A stretch of DNA of 36,542 nucleotides from Trichodesmium sp. MAG_R03 (GCA_023356535.1 JAKQYF010000022.1:1-36542), one strand, 5' to 3'; shown: positions 25,462 to 35,270, counted from the stretch's first letter. Numbers and translations are program-made. The notes: generated by a model from the sequence alone, not told the origin.

Positions 25462-26310
25462 ATGTGGAAACATGCAATCATTACAGGTGGCTCTAGTGGT
25501 ATAGGCAAAGAAATAGCTAAACTCTTAGCTGGTGAAGGAAGTAATATATCAATTATCGCTCGTAATTCTAAAAAATTAGAAGCAGCAAGAGTAGAAATAA
25601 CTGCTAATGTGATTAGTTCAAAACAGAAGATTATTACTATATCTATAAATGTTGCTAATAGATTAGAAGTAGAAAATGGGATTCACCTAGCTATCAAGGA
25701 AATAGGTATTCCAGACTTATTAATTACTGCTGCAGGTATTTCTTATCCTGGTTATTTTCGGGAGTTACCAATAGAGATATTTGAAGAAACAATGGCGATT
25801 AATTATTTTGGTTCTCTTTATTGTGTACGAGAAGTTTTGCCCATAATGGAACAACAAAAAAAAGGGCAAATAGTGATGATTTCTTCTGGTTCTGGTTTGA
25901 TAGGAATTTATGGTTATACTGCCTATTGTCCTAGTAAGTTTGCTATTCGAGGTTTAGCAGAATCTTTGCGAGGAGAGTTGAAGTTATCTGGAATTTATGT
26001 ATCTGTTGTTTATCCACCAGATACAGATACCCCACAGTTAGAAGAAGAGAATAAAACTAAGCCTTTAGAAACTCAAAATATTACTGCTACTTCTGGATTA
26101 TGGAATGCCAGAGATATTGGTGTGAAAATATTGCAGGGAGTGAGGAAAAAAAGTTTTGTAATTGCTCCTGGCTTAGAAATGAATTTGTTAGATAAATTGC
26201 ATAGTTTATTAGCTCCAGTAATTCAGTGGTATATGGATTTAATTGTGATTAAAACTCTCAAAAAAGGTTATAGGGCTACGTGCAAGTCGAAAGTTAGAAG
26301 TCTTCACTGA
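25462..26310 (+). CDS. SDR oxidoreductase resembling 3-ketosphinganine reductase
   Basis: 282 aa, classical short-chain dehydrogenase: cofactor motif GGSSGIG (9-15), TAAGIS replacing NNAG (89-94), catalytic Ser near 141-142 (ISSGSG), and Tyr155 and Lys159 (YCPSK). The segment YPPDTDTPQLEEENKTKP (184-201) is the signature loop of eukaryotic-type 3-ketodihydrosphingosine reductases. A hydrophobic stretch near the C-terminus (about 245-268) could bind membrane. It would reduce a ketone with NADPH, possibly a long-chain keto lipid. No serine palmitoyltransferase homologue is nearby, so the substrate stays open. It is intact and separated from trxA by repeats. Confidence 0.82.
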   Translation: MWKHAIITGGSSGIGKEIAKLLAGEGSNISIIARNSKKLEAARVEITANVISSKQKIITISINVANRLEVENGIHLAIKEIGIPDLLITAAGISYPGYFRELPIEIFEETMAINYFGSLYCVREVLPIMEQQKKGQIVMISSGSGLIGIYGYTAYCPSKFAIRGLAESLRGELKLSGIYVSVVYPPDTDTPQLEEENKTKPLETQNITATSGLWNARDIGVKILQGVRKKSFVIAPGLEMNLLDKLHSLLAPVIQWYMDLIVIKTLKKGYRATCKSKVRSLH

Positions 26311-26489
26311 GTTTCAAAATTTAGCAATTTTCGCACCCTATCGTTTGGCTGCTTCAATACAGGGCTTGCTGACAGGTAAAAATAGCATTGCACATCACCC
26401 TCATCAACTAGATATAAATAGTGAGCATCACTATATTATCTACTTTTGGTATAAATATAAAGCGAAAACAGCAATTTCTCTGTAGAAAT

Positions 26490-27510
26490 AAGCTTTTCTG
26501 AGTCCCCGAACAATTTCCCCATGAACTTCACTGCGGATGCGGTTACCACGTTAACATTGTTCCAATTTAATATTATAGTCATTTTAAATAAGAATGAGAC
26601 TATTTTTCGCCTGAAATACTTTCATAGCAAGAAACACTTGTCTCAATTCTATTGTGAAACGACTATATAAACAAAAAACTTTACAGCCAAATTAACAGTA
26701 CCAAGACCGCCATCCATCGATACATCTTGCATCCAAATTTTAGGAGACTGCCACAAAGCATAAGTTTGAAATCTCTGTTCTATCCATTTCCATAATTTTT
26801 CGATTCAGGTATATCTCACATTCCGCACTTCTTAACATTAAATTGATAAGTTTTATTAATATATCACCCCAAATGCTCTCCCTGAAAGCCTTATAACTAT
26901 GGACATCGATTTTAACTGTTATAAAGAGTTGTAACTAATTTTCTCATAACAAATGAGTTATTGATAAATTTTATTAATATTGAGTTCCAGAATCAAGGTT
27001 TTTCGTATAAGTCTCTTTGAAAATGTAAATATACATAAAGATATATGGAGATATGCGGAATGTCGGGTATTTGATAATTGGTACGATCTTTTGAATCAAG
27101 GGAATTAAAACATCATCCCAGTCGGCTTCTGTTTTTTCTGCATATTTGCTGAAAGAATAAGAAATTACATCAGTAAATAACTGATTAATCAAATAAGTGC
27201 TTACGGCAACAATTCCTGCTGTTAATATCCTTTCAATGAAAGATAAATTTGCTAACAAGCCTAAACTGTCAGTTAATACTTTGAGAGCAATTAGTACAAA
27301 AAGTATTAGTAGAGAAGTTTGCAAAATGTTTATGGTTAAAATACCTATTTCATTGTTTGAACGACTAAAGAAAGATTTTAGAGCAGATAATAGTACCACA
27401 TACAAAAAGAGTCCTAAAACTGTTCCAATTACTAACACCCCTAATCCCTGTCTGAGCCAGGAAAATCAGTATATAACTAAAGAGCTTGATGTGTGTAAAA
27501 GTGTCAACAT
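26490..27510 (-). pseudogene. Broken MscS-type mechanosensitive channel gene
   Basis: On the minus strand, ATG at 27510 starts MLTLLHTSSSLVIY, then a TGA stop, then FSWLRQGLGVLVIGTVLG and three hydrophobic helices up to KTEADWDDVLIPLIQK (ORF end 26974), typical of the transmembrane part of MscS-like proteins. The pore and upper beta domain are mostly missing. Farther on, KLWKWIEQRFQTYALWQSPK, DGGLGTVNLAVKFFV and, after element D2, NIKLEQC, stop, RGNRIRSEVHGEIVRGLRKA are readable and fit the C-terminal domain. It therefore has an early stop, a central deletion, a D insertion and a late stop. The 154-aa frame at 26974-27438 is only a fragment of it. Confidence 0.78.
26576..26665. repeat. Family D element inside the dead channel gene (D2)
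   Basis: Ends tagtcattt and aaacgacta, flanked by TA (26574-26575 and 26666-26667). Removing the element and one TA restores the frame ...KFFVYNIKLEQC... of the channel remnant. It appears identical in sequence to D1, inverted. Confidence 0.88.
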
Positions 27511-27535
27511 TTTCCCAATTAATTCCTATTATTAT

Positions 27536-27644
27536 TAAGACTTACCCATGAAAGCTATTGGTAGGGTTTGTTTCCCTTCGCGATCTGAAAAGGGAACTTC
27601 GTAACGCACCAAGGTACTATAATAGTACCTTTGCGTAAGTCCTG
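27536..27644. repeat. Family A element, shortened (A10)
   Basis: 109 bp, taagacttaccca to gcgtaagtcctg. The middle of the long-form interior is deleted (ggtagggtttgtttcccttcg joins the aacttcgtaacgcacc arm). No duplication is visible. It sits upstream of the dead channel gene. Confidence 0.75.
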
Positions 27645-27714
27645 AACATCTAAAAAACTCACTATATAATCGTAGATTATGTCAAGCTATTACTAGCCCT
27701 AAAATCTAACTCCC

Positions 27715-28722
27715 CTATTCCCCTAATTTTCCAATCATTTCCTCCACTGCCAAACGAGTACCATTAGCAAAATCCCAACCAGAAACTATCTTTTTCCCCG
27801 CCAATTGTACTTGCCACAACAATAACCAACCACTACCAGTTTGCACCACAGGTCCTAAACCCTTAATTACCTTGACAACCTCCCCAATATTTCCAACCAC
27901 TTCAAACTCAGAAGACCAAACCTTCTTCAACTTCTGCAATTCTGGAGGCAACTCCGACCAATATTCAGCACCCAGTGGGATAGTTGCCATAACTTTCAAA
28001 GACTGACTCCGAAAACTGGTGAAACAATTAGGAAAAAATCCTCTAACTTGGTTGTGAATCTCTATTGCACTTCTCGACCAATCAATTTGATAATCATAAT
28101 TTTGAATCAGTGGAGCGTCAGTTGCCAGAGAAGCATCTTGAGGAATAGGTTCAATTTCTCTGTGCTCCAACTTCCACAAAGTTTCCAGTAATAAATTTGC
28201 TCCATCCTGTGCCAAACTTTCTGCTATGGATACAGCATTATCCAACAAACGAATAGGAGTCACGCTCTTCAATAGCATTGGACCCGTATCCATTCCTACA
28301 TCCATCAACATGGTAGTATTACCTGTTTGCGCTTCACCATGATAAATAGACCATTGAATAGGAGCAGCACCACGATATTTTGGCAAAATCGAACCATGAA
28401 CATTTACACAACCCAATTTCGGCAGATCCAAAATTTCTGCAGACAAGATTTGCCCATAAGCAACCACGACAAATACATCTGCTTGTACTTGTCGTAATAA
28501 GTTGAGAGTTCCAGGATTTTTTTTGACCCGGCGTGGTTGCCAGATAGGGATGTTATGAGCAACTGCCACTGACTTAACAGGAGATGGAATCATTTTATTG
28601 CCTCGCCCACGCCGTTTATCAGGTTGAGTGACAACTGCTGCAACCTCTATTTCTGGCTGAGCTAATAATTTTTCCAAAGCAGGAACAGCAAATAGAGGTG
28701 TCCCAAAAAATATTATTTTCAC
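27715..28722 (-). CDS. fmt: Methionyl-tRNA formyltransferase
   Basis: 335 aa, full length. The N-terminal formyltransferase domain starts [20 protein letters not shown]. The catalytic triad is Asn107, His109 and Asp145 in [17 protein letters not shown] and [10 protein letters not shown]. The basic loop KRRGRGNKM (37-44 region) contacts the tRNA acceptor. The C-terminal OB-fold-like domain spans about 210-335. It formylates Met-tRNA for translation initiation using 10-formyl-THF. def is not adjacent. The gene starts 14 bp from a B-family end (B7) that occupies its upstream region. Confidence 0.97.
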   Translation of the reverse strand: MKIIFFGTPLFAVPALEKLLAQPEIEVAAVVTQPDKRRGRGNKMIPSPVKSVAVAHNIPIWQPRRVKKNPGTLNLLRQVQADVFVVVAYGQILSAEILDLPKLGCVNVHGSILPKYRGAAPIQWSIYHGEAQTGNTTMLMDVGMDTGPMLLKSVTPIRLLDNAVSIAESLAQDGANLLLETLWKLEHREIEPIPQDASLATDAPLIQNYDYQIDWSRSAIEIHNQVRGFFPNCFTSFRSQSLKVMATIPLGAEYWSELPPELQKLKKVWSSEFEVVGNIGEVVKVIKGLGPVVQTGSGWLLLWQVQLAGKKIVSGWDFANGTRLAVEEMIGKLGE

Positions 28723-29082
28723 AGAATAAAGTAATTAGGGTTTGCTGATTAAATATAAAAGTATTGACACATAAAAGTTTTATCTTTTTTAGTGTCGAAA
28801 AAAGTGCCTAAGCGCCTGGTTTTCAGTCCTTTAAGCTCAAGGTGAGGGTGCTATTATGCCCCCATCGACTTGAGATTAAATCAGAACAGGGTTGACAAGT
28901 TGTTCAAAAAAAGTAAATAATAAATTATTTATTATCATAATACTGTTCAACAATCAATTTAACTTATACAAAACCTTAAATTCTGGTTAGCTCAAAAGAT
29001 GGGAAGCAATGTGGTTTTAAACATTTGCGTAGTATCCTTATATCAAGCTTGTACATCATTTATCCAATATGAACTTAATTAT
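28723..29082. other. Spacer between dnaJ-TPR gene and fmt
   Basis: 360 bp with a partial B element next to fmt; the rest (28844-29082) shows nothing recognisable. Confidence 0.6.
28737..28843 (-). repeat. Partial family B element (B7)
   Basis: agggtttgctgattaaatat, a block matching the B right arm (gtcgaaaaaagtgccta) and a reverse-oriented tail ending near gctcaaggtgag. Only one terminus remains. It lies directly upstream of fmt. Confidence 0.65.
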
Positions 29083-30330
29083 CTAGTTAATTAAAGCAAA
29101 CGGCAACCCAATTACTAATAACATAATAGGTACTATTAAAGCAGATTTTTCTTCAGAAATATTAGAGATTTTTTGGCCACCACTATACATAATTAAAATT
29201 GTATAACAAAGAGCAAATATAAATAAAATCAAACTAATTATCAAATTATTTAAAACTCCACTAATTAACACCAGTAAACCTAGAGGCAACAATGAGGTCC
29301 CTGCGACAAATAAATCTCCTGTTAAACTGCCATTAGTTTTAAATATTAGTCTAGCAAAACCACTTGTAACTGTTAGATTCACAAAGGGAATGATACCAAT
29401 AATTATTAAAAATAAAAATTCTGTATGATTAGCTTCACCCAATCGTTGTAAAATTAAGTTAATTCCTATTACAAAGCAAACTTCAAATATTATTCCTAAT
29501 AAAATTGATACATTCAACGCTCTTTTCTGTTCTAATTGCGTAAAAGCTGGTAATAACCCACCTATTGGATTAGGAATAAAAGTCTTTACTGTAATCCAAC
29601 TATCCTGAAAAGTTGTCTGGAATATTTCTAGTATTTCTGCCCAGGAAAAATCCTTTAAACTTCTAATAGCTTCTAGGGATATTTGATAATTAGCTCTATC
29701 TCCTTGCTCTGCAAAAAGTTGAGCAGCTTTTCTGAAATCAAATCTTGCCAGATGATATTCTTGTAATTCTAAATAAACCAAACCACGCTGATAAAAAATA
29801 TGAGCAAAATTTGGATTTATTTCTAATGCTTTGGTATAGTCTTCCATGCCAGCTTGAATATATCTTAATTTCATCCGACACAAACCCCTATAATAGTAAA
29901 CTTCTACTAGGTATGGGTCTAAAAATAATGCCTTAGTATAATCAACATTTGCATTTTGATAATCTTGCAATTTATAACTAGCAAATCCTCTATGATACAA
30001 AACTTCTGCCCAGTAAGGATTAATTTCCAGTGCTTTTGTATAATCTAATATTGCACCTTGATAATTTCCAAGCTGACCTTTAGCAACTCCACGCTTATAT
30101 AATTCCTCTGCTTCCCCTATGGTTTTGTCATATTGCGACCGCTTCAATGGGTCAGAAAGAATCTCATACACTGAATTAATTTTTTTAAATTTTTCTGCTG
30201 CATTGATATCCTCTGAATTGAGGTCGGGGTGATACTGACGCGCTAAACCATAATAGGCTTTTTTAATGTGTTCTGCTGAAGCATCTTTTGATACTCCTAG
30301 AACTTCATAATAGGTATGCTTTTTTTCCAT
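29083..30330 (-). CDS. DnaJ-TPR membrane protein
   Basis: 415 aa in three parts. Residues 5-70 are a J domain with the Hsp70-stimulating HPD motif at 34-36. Residues about 72-220 hold four TPR units ([20 protein letters not shown], then repeats ending in ALEINP). Residues about 260-415 form five hydrophobic helices resembling a Yip1-type membrane domain. It is probably anchored in a membrane with the J and TPR parts in the cytoplasm, recruiting DnaK to clients bound by the TPRs. J-TPR fusions occur in cyanobacteria; the Yip1-like tail is an inference from helix number and spacing. E4 lies 33 bp upstream. Confidence 0.82.
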   Translation of the reverse strand: MEKKHTYYEVLGVSKDASAEHIKKAYYGLARQYHPDLNSEDINAAEKFKKINSVYEILSDPLKRSQYDKTIGEAEELYKRGVAKGQLGNYQGAILDYTKALEINPYWAEVLYHRGFASYKLQDYQNANVDYTKALFLDPYLVEVYYYRGLCRMKLRYIQAGMEDYTKALEINPNFAHIFYQRGLVYLELQEYHLARFDFRKAAQLFAEQGDRANYQISLEAIRSLKDFSWAEILEIFQTTFQDSWITVKTFIPNPIGGLLPAFTQLEQKRALNVSILLGIIFEVCFVIGINLILQRLGEANHTEFLFLIIIGIIPFVNLTVTSGFARLIFKTNGSLTGDLFVAGTSLLPLGLLVLISGVLNNLIISLILFIFALCYTILIMYSGGQKISNISEEKSALIVPIMLLVIGLPFALIN

Positions 30331-30362
30331 AGGGAATAGAAAAAATACTGTATTTTATTGTT

Positions 30363-30464
30363 ATACCAATTTCATCAACTTAAACAACATTTGTAAAAGT
30401 AATCTATCAAGCTTGAAAATCAAGATTTCAAGGTATGTGTAGTCTGACTTTAGGAAATTGGTAT
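30363..30464. repeat. Family E element (E4)
   Basis: 102 bp, ends ataccaatttc and gaaattggtat. Interior similar to E1 (aagtaatctatcaagcttgaaaa). It lies in the promoter region of the DnaJ-TPR gene. Confidence 0.85.
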
Positions 30465-30575
30465 TAGCGTGGTAAAACTGAGAGAATGAATATTTTTACC
30501 TGTTGCCTATTCTCCATCTCCCTATCTCTCTAAATTATGAATTACCACACCAAATTTATCATCTATTTATTAATA

Positions 30576-30648
30576 TGGAGCTAAGCGGACTCGAACCGCT
30601 GACCCCCTCAATGCCATTGAGGTGCTCTACCAACTGAGCTATAACCCC
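30576..30648 (-). tRNA. tRNA-Ala (anticodon GGC)
   Basis: On the minus strand a 73-nt cloverleaf can be folded: acceptor arm GGGGTTA/TAGCTCC with one G-T pair and one T-G pair, a D arm starting AGCTCAGTTGGTAGAGC, anticodon stem CCTCA/TGAGG with loop ATGGCAT (anticodon GGC, reading GCC/GCU), and the T arm with GGTTCGAGTCC. Discriminator A73. CCA is not encoded. It is read from the GGGG at 30645-30648. Confidence 0.97.
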
Positions 30649-31116
30649 TAACTAAAGCATTTGTTATGCTACCTAATTTTTTGTTTGTTTGTCAAGAACT
30701 TAATCAAAAAAATTCTACAACACTCCAGTCATCATATAGCAATAGGAGTAATGATTACCATTAGGCTATTATGATGCTTCTCAAATTTAGTCCATGCTAC
30801 GAATTTAATTTCTATCGGTTGCTAATAAAACCCCTCTCCTATCTAACTTTTGAATTTAGCTGTACCAGGGTATCTGGCTTTGTTAAGGACACCAGACCTT
30901 AACGATAACAGATAATTTCAATTATCATCTTAATGATACTTTGATATTTTTTATAGTGAAAATGCTTTCAAACCTTGGAAGGGCAAGGGACATAAATTAA
31001 CCAGGCAAAAAAATGGATCAAACCTAAATATATAAGGAACAAGGTTAATTAAATGTAAAACCTAGATTGTATGATAGTTTCATGTGATTTTTAACATATT
31101 TTTGGCTAAATTACCA
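30649..31116. other. Intergenic, nothing recognised
   Basis: 468 bp, AT-rich, between tRNA-Ala and the 70-aa gene. I see no ORF, repeat family member or RNA gene. The tRNA promoter should lie at its left end. Confidence 0.5.
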
Positions 31117-31329
31117 TTAAAAATATATGTAGGAGTGTTGAAAGATTTGAGTTAGGTGAGTCATACAAGTACTAATGAGAAAATAAACAACCATCATTGC
31201 CGCAGCAGATATGGCAACTAAGATACTTGCTAGCATTAGAGAGAACTCTCGATGATGAAATGACTCCTGCATCAAATGTAGAGACCAAGCGACTAAAGCA
31301 ACATCCAGTATTAGAATAGTGAGTAACAT
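31117..31329 (-). CDS. Small two-helix cyanobacterial membrane protein
   Basis: 70 aa: helix 1 at about 2-20 (MLLTILILDVALVAWSLHLM), a short charged turn (ESFHHREF), helix 2 at about 28-53 (LMLASILVAISAAAMMVVYF), and a polar tail with CMTH. I recall closely similar small proteins in cyanobacteria with a better-conserved N-terminal 55 residues; the last 12 residues here may be a species-specific extension. Function unknown. It lies alone between the tRNA gene and hisF. Confidence 0.65.
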   Translation of the reverse strand: MLLTILILDVALVAWSLHLMQESFHHREFSLMLASILVAISAAAMMVVYFLISTCMTHLTQIFQHSYIYF

Positions 31330-31401
31330 AAGTTACGTTTTGTAACAATTATCTCTATTTTAACAACATTTCTAAAAAATATCTCTAAAATATTTTTACT
31401 T

Positions 31402-31494
31402 ATACCAATTTCATAAACTTAGATTATACTAGTTTTCTTATTTAATTTCTAGTATTGAGATATGATATATAACCATACTTGAGGAAATTTGTAT
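31402..31494. repeat. Family E element (E5)
   Basis: 93 bp, ends ataccaatttcataaac and gaggaaatttgtat. It matches the uninterrupted form of E2. It lies just downstream of hisF. Confidence 0.8.
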
Positions 31495-31527
31495 TATAAT
31501 GACTCTAATCAAAGTTAGAACTAAAAG

Positions 31528-32298
31528 TTAACTTTGTCTTACAGGAACTTGATGTTCAGCTAGATAATCCTTAATTTCTGCTACACTTAATTGACCATAA
31601 TGTAGTAAAGAAGCAAGCAATGCTGCTTCCGCTTTCCCCTCAGTTAAAGCCTGAAAAATATGTTGGCAGCTACCCGCACCCCCAGAAGCAATTACTGGAA
31701 TCTGAACACTTTCTGCTATAGTCCTTGTAAGGTATAAGTCATAACCTGCTTGGGTTCCATCAGCATCCATACTTGTGACAAGCAGTTCTCCTGCCCCTCT
31801 TTTTTCTGCTTCTTTTGCCCAGGTAATTGCATCCTTACCAGTGTTTTTTCGACCACCTTGCACATAGACATCCCATCCTAAGTTGTCTGGATCTGAACGA
31901 CGACAAGCATCAATAGCTACTACAATACATTGATTTCCGAAATGGTCACTGGCCTGATTAATAAAGTTAGGGTTACACACTGCTGCTGAATTTATACTAA
32001 CTTTATCTGCCCCTGCTCTTAACAAATTTTTAATATTTTCTAAGGATTGAATACCACCTCCTACTGTCAGAGGAATAAAAACCTGCTCTGCAGTGCGATA
32101 AACTACATCTATGATTGTATTTCGGTCTTCATAAGTGGCCGTAATATCTAAAAATACCAATTCATCAGCACCAGCATGATTGTATACTTGAGCTAGTTCC
32201 ACAGGGTCTCCAGCATCTTGAAGATTCACAAAGTTAACACCTTTGACAACTCGGCCTGCATTAACATCAAGACAAGGTAAAATTCTTTTGGCCAACAT
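31528..32298 (-). CDS. hisF: Imidazole glycerol phosphate synthase cyclase subunit
   Basis: 256 aa TIM barrel with both catalytic aspartates in place: Asp11 ([16 protein letters not shown]) and Asp130 (VVAIDACRR). Phosphate-binding segments LTVGGGI (79-83 region) and VIASGGAGS are present. It uses ammonia passed from HisH to close the imidazole ring, giving IGP and AICAR in histidine synthesis. hisH is not next to it, as usual in cyanobacteria. The start ATG at 32298 fits the conserved [11 protein letters not shown] start. A C element begins 223 bp upstream. Confidence 0.97.
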   Translation of the reverse strand: MLAKRILPCLDVNAGRVVKGVNFVNLQDAGDPVELAQVYNHAGADELVFLDITATYEDRNTIIDVVYRTAEQVFIPLTVGGGIQSLENIKNLLRAGADKVSINSAAVCNPNFINQASDHFGNQCIVVAIDACRRSDPDNLGWDVYVQGGRKNTGKDAITWAKEAEKRGAGELLVTSMDADGTQAGYDLYLTRTIAESVQIPVIASGGAGSCQHIFQALTEGKAEAALLASLLHYGQLSVAEIKDYLAEHQVPVRQS

Positions 32299-32356
32299 AT
32301 AAATAAATTACTTGAGATAGGACAGTATATTATTGCCGATTTTAGAGTATGGATTA

Positions 32357-32521
32357 TATCATGTCCGGATAATTAGTGATTAAAAAACTTCCTCCTCTTC
32401 CCTCCTGACTCCTGTCAGGGCGTTTCATGTCCCGCAGGGTTAACGAAGTATGCGCAAGCAAAACGGCCGTTCGCCCCTACTTCTCCCTAATTTATCTATA
32501 CCTATTCAACCGGACATGATA
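32357..32521. repeat. Family C element, complete and uninterrupted (C4)
   Basis: 165 bp, perfect 12-bp inverted ends tatcatgtccgg and ccggacatgata, flanked by TTA at 32354-32356 and 32522-32524. It is the reference copy for reading C1, C2 and C3. Confidence 0.92.
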
Positions 32522-32547
32522 TTAATGGAGAAAATTTAAGTCTAATT

Positions 32548-32824
32548 AGGGCTTGCTCATTAAATATTAAAGCATTGACTCATAAAGGCTTCAGCATTTT
32601 TAGGGTCGAAAAAAGTGCCTAGTTTTCGCTCCCTCAAGCTCAAAAAGTTAGTATTTTGGGCACTCCCTAGGCATAAAAATTAAGGTACAAATATATCCGA
32701 CTACTTCCTCTATCAATTCCCTATTCCTCTGTAGGGACGTTCCATGCAGCATCCCTCAATCTCGTCCTGGAAGATATTAGGGGTGGGTCCCCTACTCCTG
32801 AAAAAGACTTTTTCAGCAAGCCCT
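32548..32824 (-). repeat. Family B element, complete, reverse orientation (B6)
   Basis: 277 bp from agggcttgctcattaaat to agcaagccct, containing the short stem form (gtagggacgttccatgcag) and the conserved tgcctaggga-type block in reverse. Flanks AATT and AAAT differ at one base. It lies 26 bp from C4. Confidence 0.85.
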
Positions 32825-32880
32825 AAATAGTGAAAAGTTTATACACAATACAATTAGAAATATATAAATTATTCTTTACC

Positions 32881-33243
32881 ATGAAATTAAAAAGATTAGG
32901 CCATGTAGCTATCTGTGTCCAAGACGTTGATCAAGCAGTAGAGTTCTATAAAAATTTGGGCATGGAAATAGCCTGGAAAGATTCTGATTGGGCATATCTA
33001 AAAGCAGGAGATGATGGATTAGCACTTTTGAGTCCTGGATATGAGCAAGCAGGGCCACATTTTGGATTTGTGTTTAGCGATCGCTCAGAGATGGAAATGG
33101 CATACAAACATCTTCAAGTCCAAGAAGTCCAAGTATCTCGAATCCATGAACACCGAGATGGCACAGCTTCTTTCTATGGCAGAGATTTAGACGGTAACTG
33201 GTTTGAATACCTCTACGAACCAGCAACTATAGTTGAGAATTAG
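32881..33243 (+). CDS. VOC-superfamily (glyoxalase-like) protein
   Basis: 120 aa from ATG 32881 (MKLKRLGHVAICVQDVDQAV). An upstream in-frame ATG at 32830 would add 17 residues with no family match, directly after repeat B6, so I use the internal start. Two beta-alpha-beta-beta-beta modules are visible. Metal-ligand candidates are His8 (LGHVAI), His60 (GPHFGF) and Glu109 (NWFEYLYE); the last sits in the typical C-terminal VOC motif. Members include glyoxalase I, dioxygenases and resistance proteins. The specific activity cannot be told from sequence. Confidence 0.82.
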   Translation: MKLKRLGHVAICVQDVDQAVEFYKNLGMEIAWKDSDWAYLKAGDDGLALLSPGYEQAGPHFGFVFSDRSEMEMAYKHLQVQEVQVSRIHEHRDGTASFYGRDLDGNWFEYLYEPATIVEN

Positions 33244-33410
33244 ACCTTAATACTACTGTGGGCTTAAAAAATCAACTCTACCTGAAAGGGCCAAGCTTAA
33301 ATCCCATTTTTCCAATCAAAGAAAACTTCAAATTATACAGACATTATATCCTAGTAGATGTATTAAATATAGAGAATATTCTCAAGTCTAAAGTATCTCA
33401 AAATTAAAAT

Positions 33411-34664
33411 ATGACCTATAAGTTAGTCTTAACAAATTACCGAAAATCCTTACTGTCAAATTGGAAATATGTAGATTGTTCTCTACTATTGGTTTATGTA
33501 GGAATGACTATCTTTGGCGGAATTATGATCCAAAGTGTGGAAAGAAATCAAGGGCTGGCAGACTGGTGGCAGCATTGGTTTACAGGAGGAGTAGGCTTGA
33601 TTTTGGCATTAATTATTGCTCGTTGTCACTACGGAGTCTTATTTCACTGGAAATGGGCAATTTACGTTTTGACCAATATTTCTCTAGTTGCCGTGCAGGC
33701 TATCGGTACTTCAGCTCTAGGAGCACAACGCTGGATTAATGTTGGTGGCTTTCATGTTCAACCTTCGGAATTCGCTAAGGTGGGAATAATTATTACTTTG
33801 GCAGCAATACTTTCTTCTAAGCCTAGGTTAAAGCTATTCGACTGTTTTCAAGTTTTGATTGTTACAGCCATTCCCTGGTTATTAGTTTTTTTAGAACCAA
33901 ATCTGGGTACTTCATTAATATTTGGTGTAATTACTATGGGAATGCTTTACTGGGGTAATGTTAATCCTGGGTGGCTAATATTACTTTTTTCTCCCATCTT
34001 CTCAGTTATTCTTGACAATATCTATTTTCCTGCTTGGGTTGCCTGGATAAGTCTGATGGCTTTGATAGCTTGGCGTAGTCTACCTTGGGGATGGTTATGG
34101 ACGCCTATCGTTGCTGGGATTAATATTGCTTCTGGAAACATTGCAGAAATATTATGGAATTTGCTCAAAGATTATCAAAAAGATAGATTAACAGGATTTC
34201 TTAATCCAGAACAAGACCCCTTGGGTACAGGATATCATCTAATTCAATCTCGCATTGCCATAGGCTCAGGACAACTTTTTGGTAGAGGGTTATATCAAGG
34301 TACTCAAACTCAACTGAATTTTATTCCAGAGCAACACACGGATTTTATCTTCTCAGCTATTGGCGAAGAGTTGGGTTTTATTGGTTGTATTTTTGTACTC
34401 TTGGCTTTTTGGTTTATTTGTCTGCGTTTGGTGATTATTGCTCACACTGCTAAAGATAATTTTGGTTCTCTAATAGCTATTGGAGTATTATCAATGTTGA
34501 TATTCCAAGTTTTTGTGAATATTGGTATGAATATTGGTTTGGCTCCTGTGACTGGTATCCCACTACCTTTACTTAGTTATGGGCGATCGGCTTTATTGAG
34601 TAATTTTATTGCTTTAGGGTTAGTAGAATCAGTGGCTAATTACAGACCTAAAAAAAATTTTTAA
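33411..34664 (+). CDS. rodA: SEDS peptidoglycan polymerase RodA
   Basis: 417 aa, about ten membrane helices. SEDS landmarks are GAQRWINVGGFHVQPSEFAK (104-123), FLEPNLGTSL in the central region, and the extracellular loop EQDPLGTGYHLIQSRIAIGS with the presumed catalytic Asp. PEQHTDFIFSAIGEELGFIG and the C-terminal GIPLPLLSYGRSALL complete the match. It polymerises lipid II into glycan strands for side-wall growth with a partner class B PBP. No PBP2 or mre gene is adjacent. The loop sequence and length fit RodA rather than FtsW. Start ATG 33411. Confidence 0.92.
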   Translation: MTYKLVLTNYRKSLLSNWKYVDCSLLLVYVGMTIFGGIMIQSVERNQGLADWWQHWFTGGVGLILALIIARCHYGVLFHWKWAIYVLTNISLVAVQAIGTSALGAQRWINVGGFHVQPSEFAKVGIIITLAAILSSKPRLKLFDCFQVLIVTAIPWLLVFLEPNLGTSLIFGVITMGMLYWGNVNPGWLILLFSPIFSVILDNIYFPAWVAWISLMALIAWRSLPWGWLWTPIVAGINIASGNIAEILWNLLKDYQKDRLTGFLNPEQDPLGTGYHLIQSRIAIGSGQLFGRGLYQGTQTQLNFIPEQHTDFIFSAIGEELGFIGCIFVLLAFWFICLRLVIIAHTAKDNFGSLIAIGVLSMLIFQVFVNIGMNIGLAPVTGIPLPLLSYGRSALLSNFIALGLVESVANYRPKKNF

Positions 34665-34896
34665 GACTAAAGTTTGCTTTCTTTCTTGAACAACGGCGAA
34701 GCAAACAGCAAACTTCATCTGTCTAGCTACTTAATACTAGTGTCTACTTGTATAAATTAATATACTTACTAAGCCAATAAAAAAAGCTTGAATCCAAGGA
34801 AATTCAACCATTATCGTCACCCTGTGCCTAAATTTCAACGTCTTAATCAACAATAAATCCTCCTTTTTTTGATTGGTTGAGAGTAGAAATTTTAAA

Positions 34897-34989
34897 TATA
34901 GTCATTCTGGTTTAGATTGAGACAAGGTTTTCTTGCTGTGAGAGGGTAGGCGCTAAAAAAGTTTCCCATTCTTATTCGGAATGACTATA
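34897..34989. repeat. Family D element, diverged (D3)
   Basis: 93 bp, ends tatagtcattctg and cggaatgactata. Clearly homologous to D1 and D2 but with many differences (gagagggtaggcgct in the middle), so an older insertion. It abuts the IS4-like fragment. Confidence 0.8.
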
Positions 34990-35144
34990 CGTTATTACCG
35001 AAACGAGTCCCTAAATATAATCCCAGAGTTGTCAAAAAGCCTGTATCTAAATTTCGTTCTCAAAAACCAAAACACCGAGATGGCTCTCGGCAGATGGAAG
35101 CTCCTTCTTTTTGTATTACCAATAATGCTTTTAGCCTTAACTGA
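34989..35144 (+). pseudogene. C-terminal scrap of an IS4-family transposase
   Basis: Fifty-one codons and a stop: TLLPKRVPKYNPRVVKKPVS then KFRSQKPKHRDG. The pattern LP-R-P--YPRVVK followed by a basic K-R-KKPKH stretch is characteristic of the C-terminus of cyanobacterial IS4-type DDE transposases. The catalytic core is absent; element D3 forms the upstream boundary. Confidence 0.6.
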
Positions 35145-35150
35145 ACCGTA

Positions 35151-35270
35151 AAAATCAAGGTAAATTAATTATAAATGGCACCTGTGCCCCTGCCGATATA
35201 AGCTATCCGACGGACTTAAATCTATTAAATCATGGGAGAATTAAAAAAGCATTTATATATCAAGGGATTA
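35151..35270 (+). pseudogene. Internal scrap of an IS1182/IS5-like transposase
   Basis: NQGKLIINGTCAPADISYPT then DLNLLNHGRIKKA. The motif D/N-x-T-C-A-P-A-D-I-x-Y-P-T-D-L-x-L-L-N is a well-known segment of IS1182-like DDE transposases, where the first position is a catalytic Asp; here it is Asn. No other part of the gene is present. Confidence 0.65.

Larger units (their letters stand above)
32299..32880. other. Spacer filled by C4 and B6
   Basis: 582 bp between divergent hisF and the VOC gene, mostly occupied by C4 and B6. About 55 bp on each gene-proximal side are left for promoters. Confidence 0.7.

Noticed and set aside
32830..32880. 17-residue extension of the VOC protein
   Set aside because: Sits directly after repeat B6 and lacks family similarity; the ATG at 32881 gives the normal VOC start.
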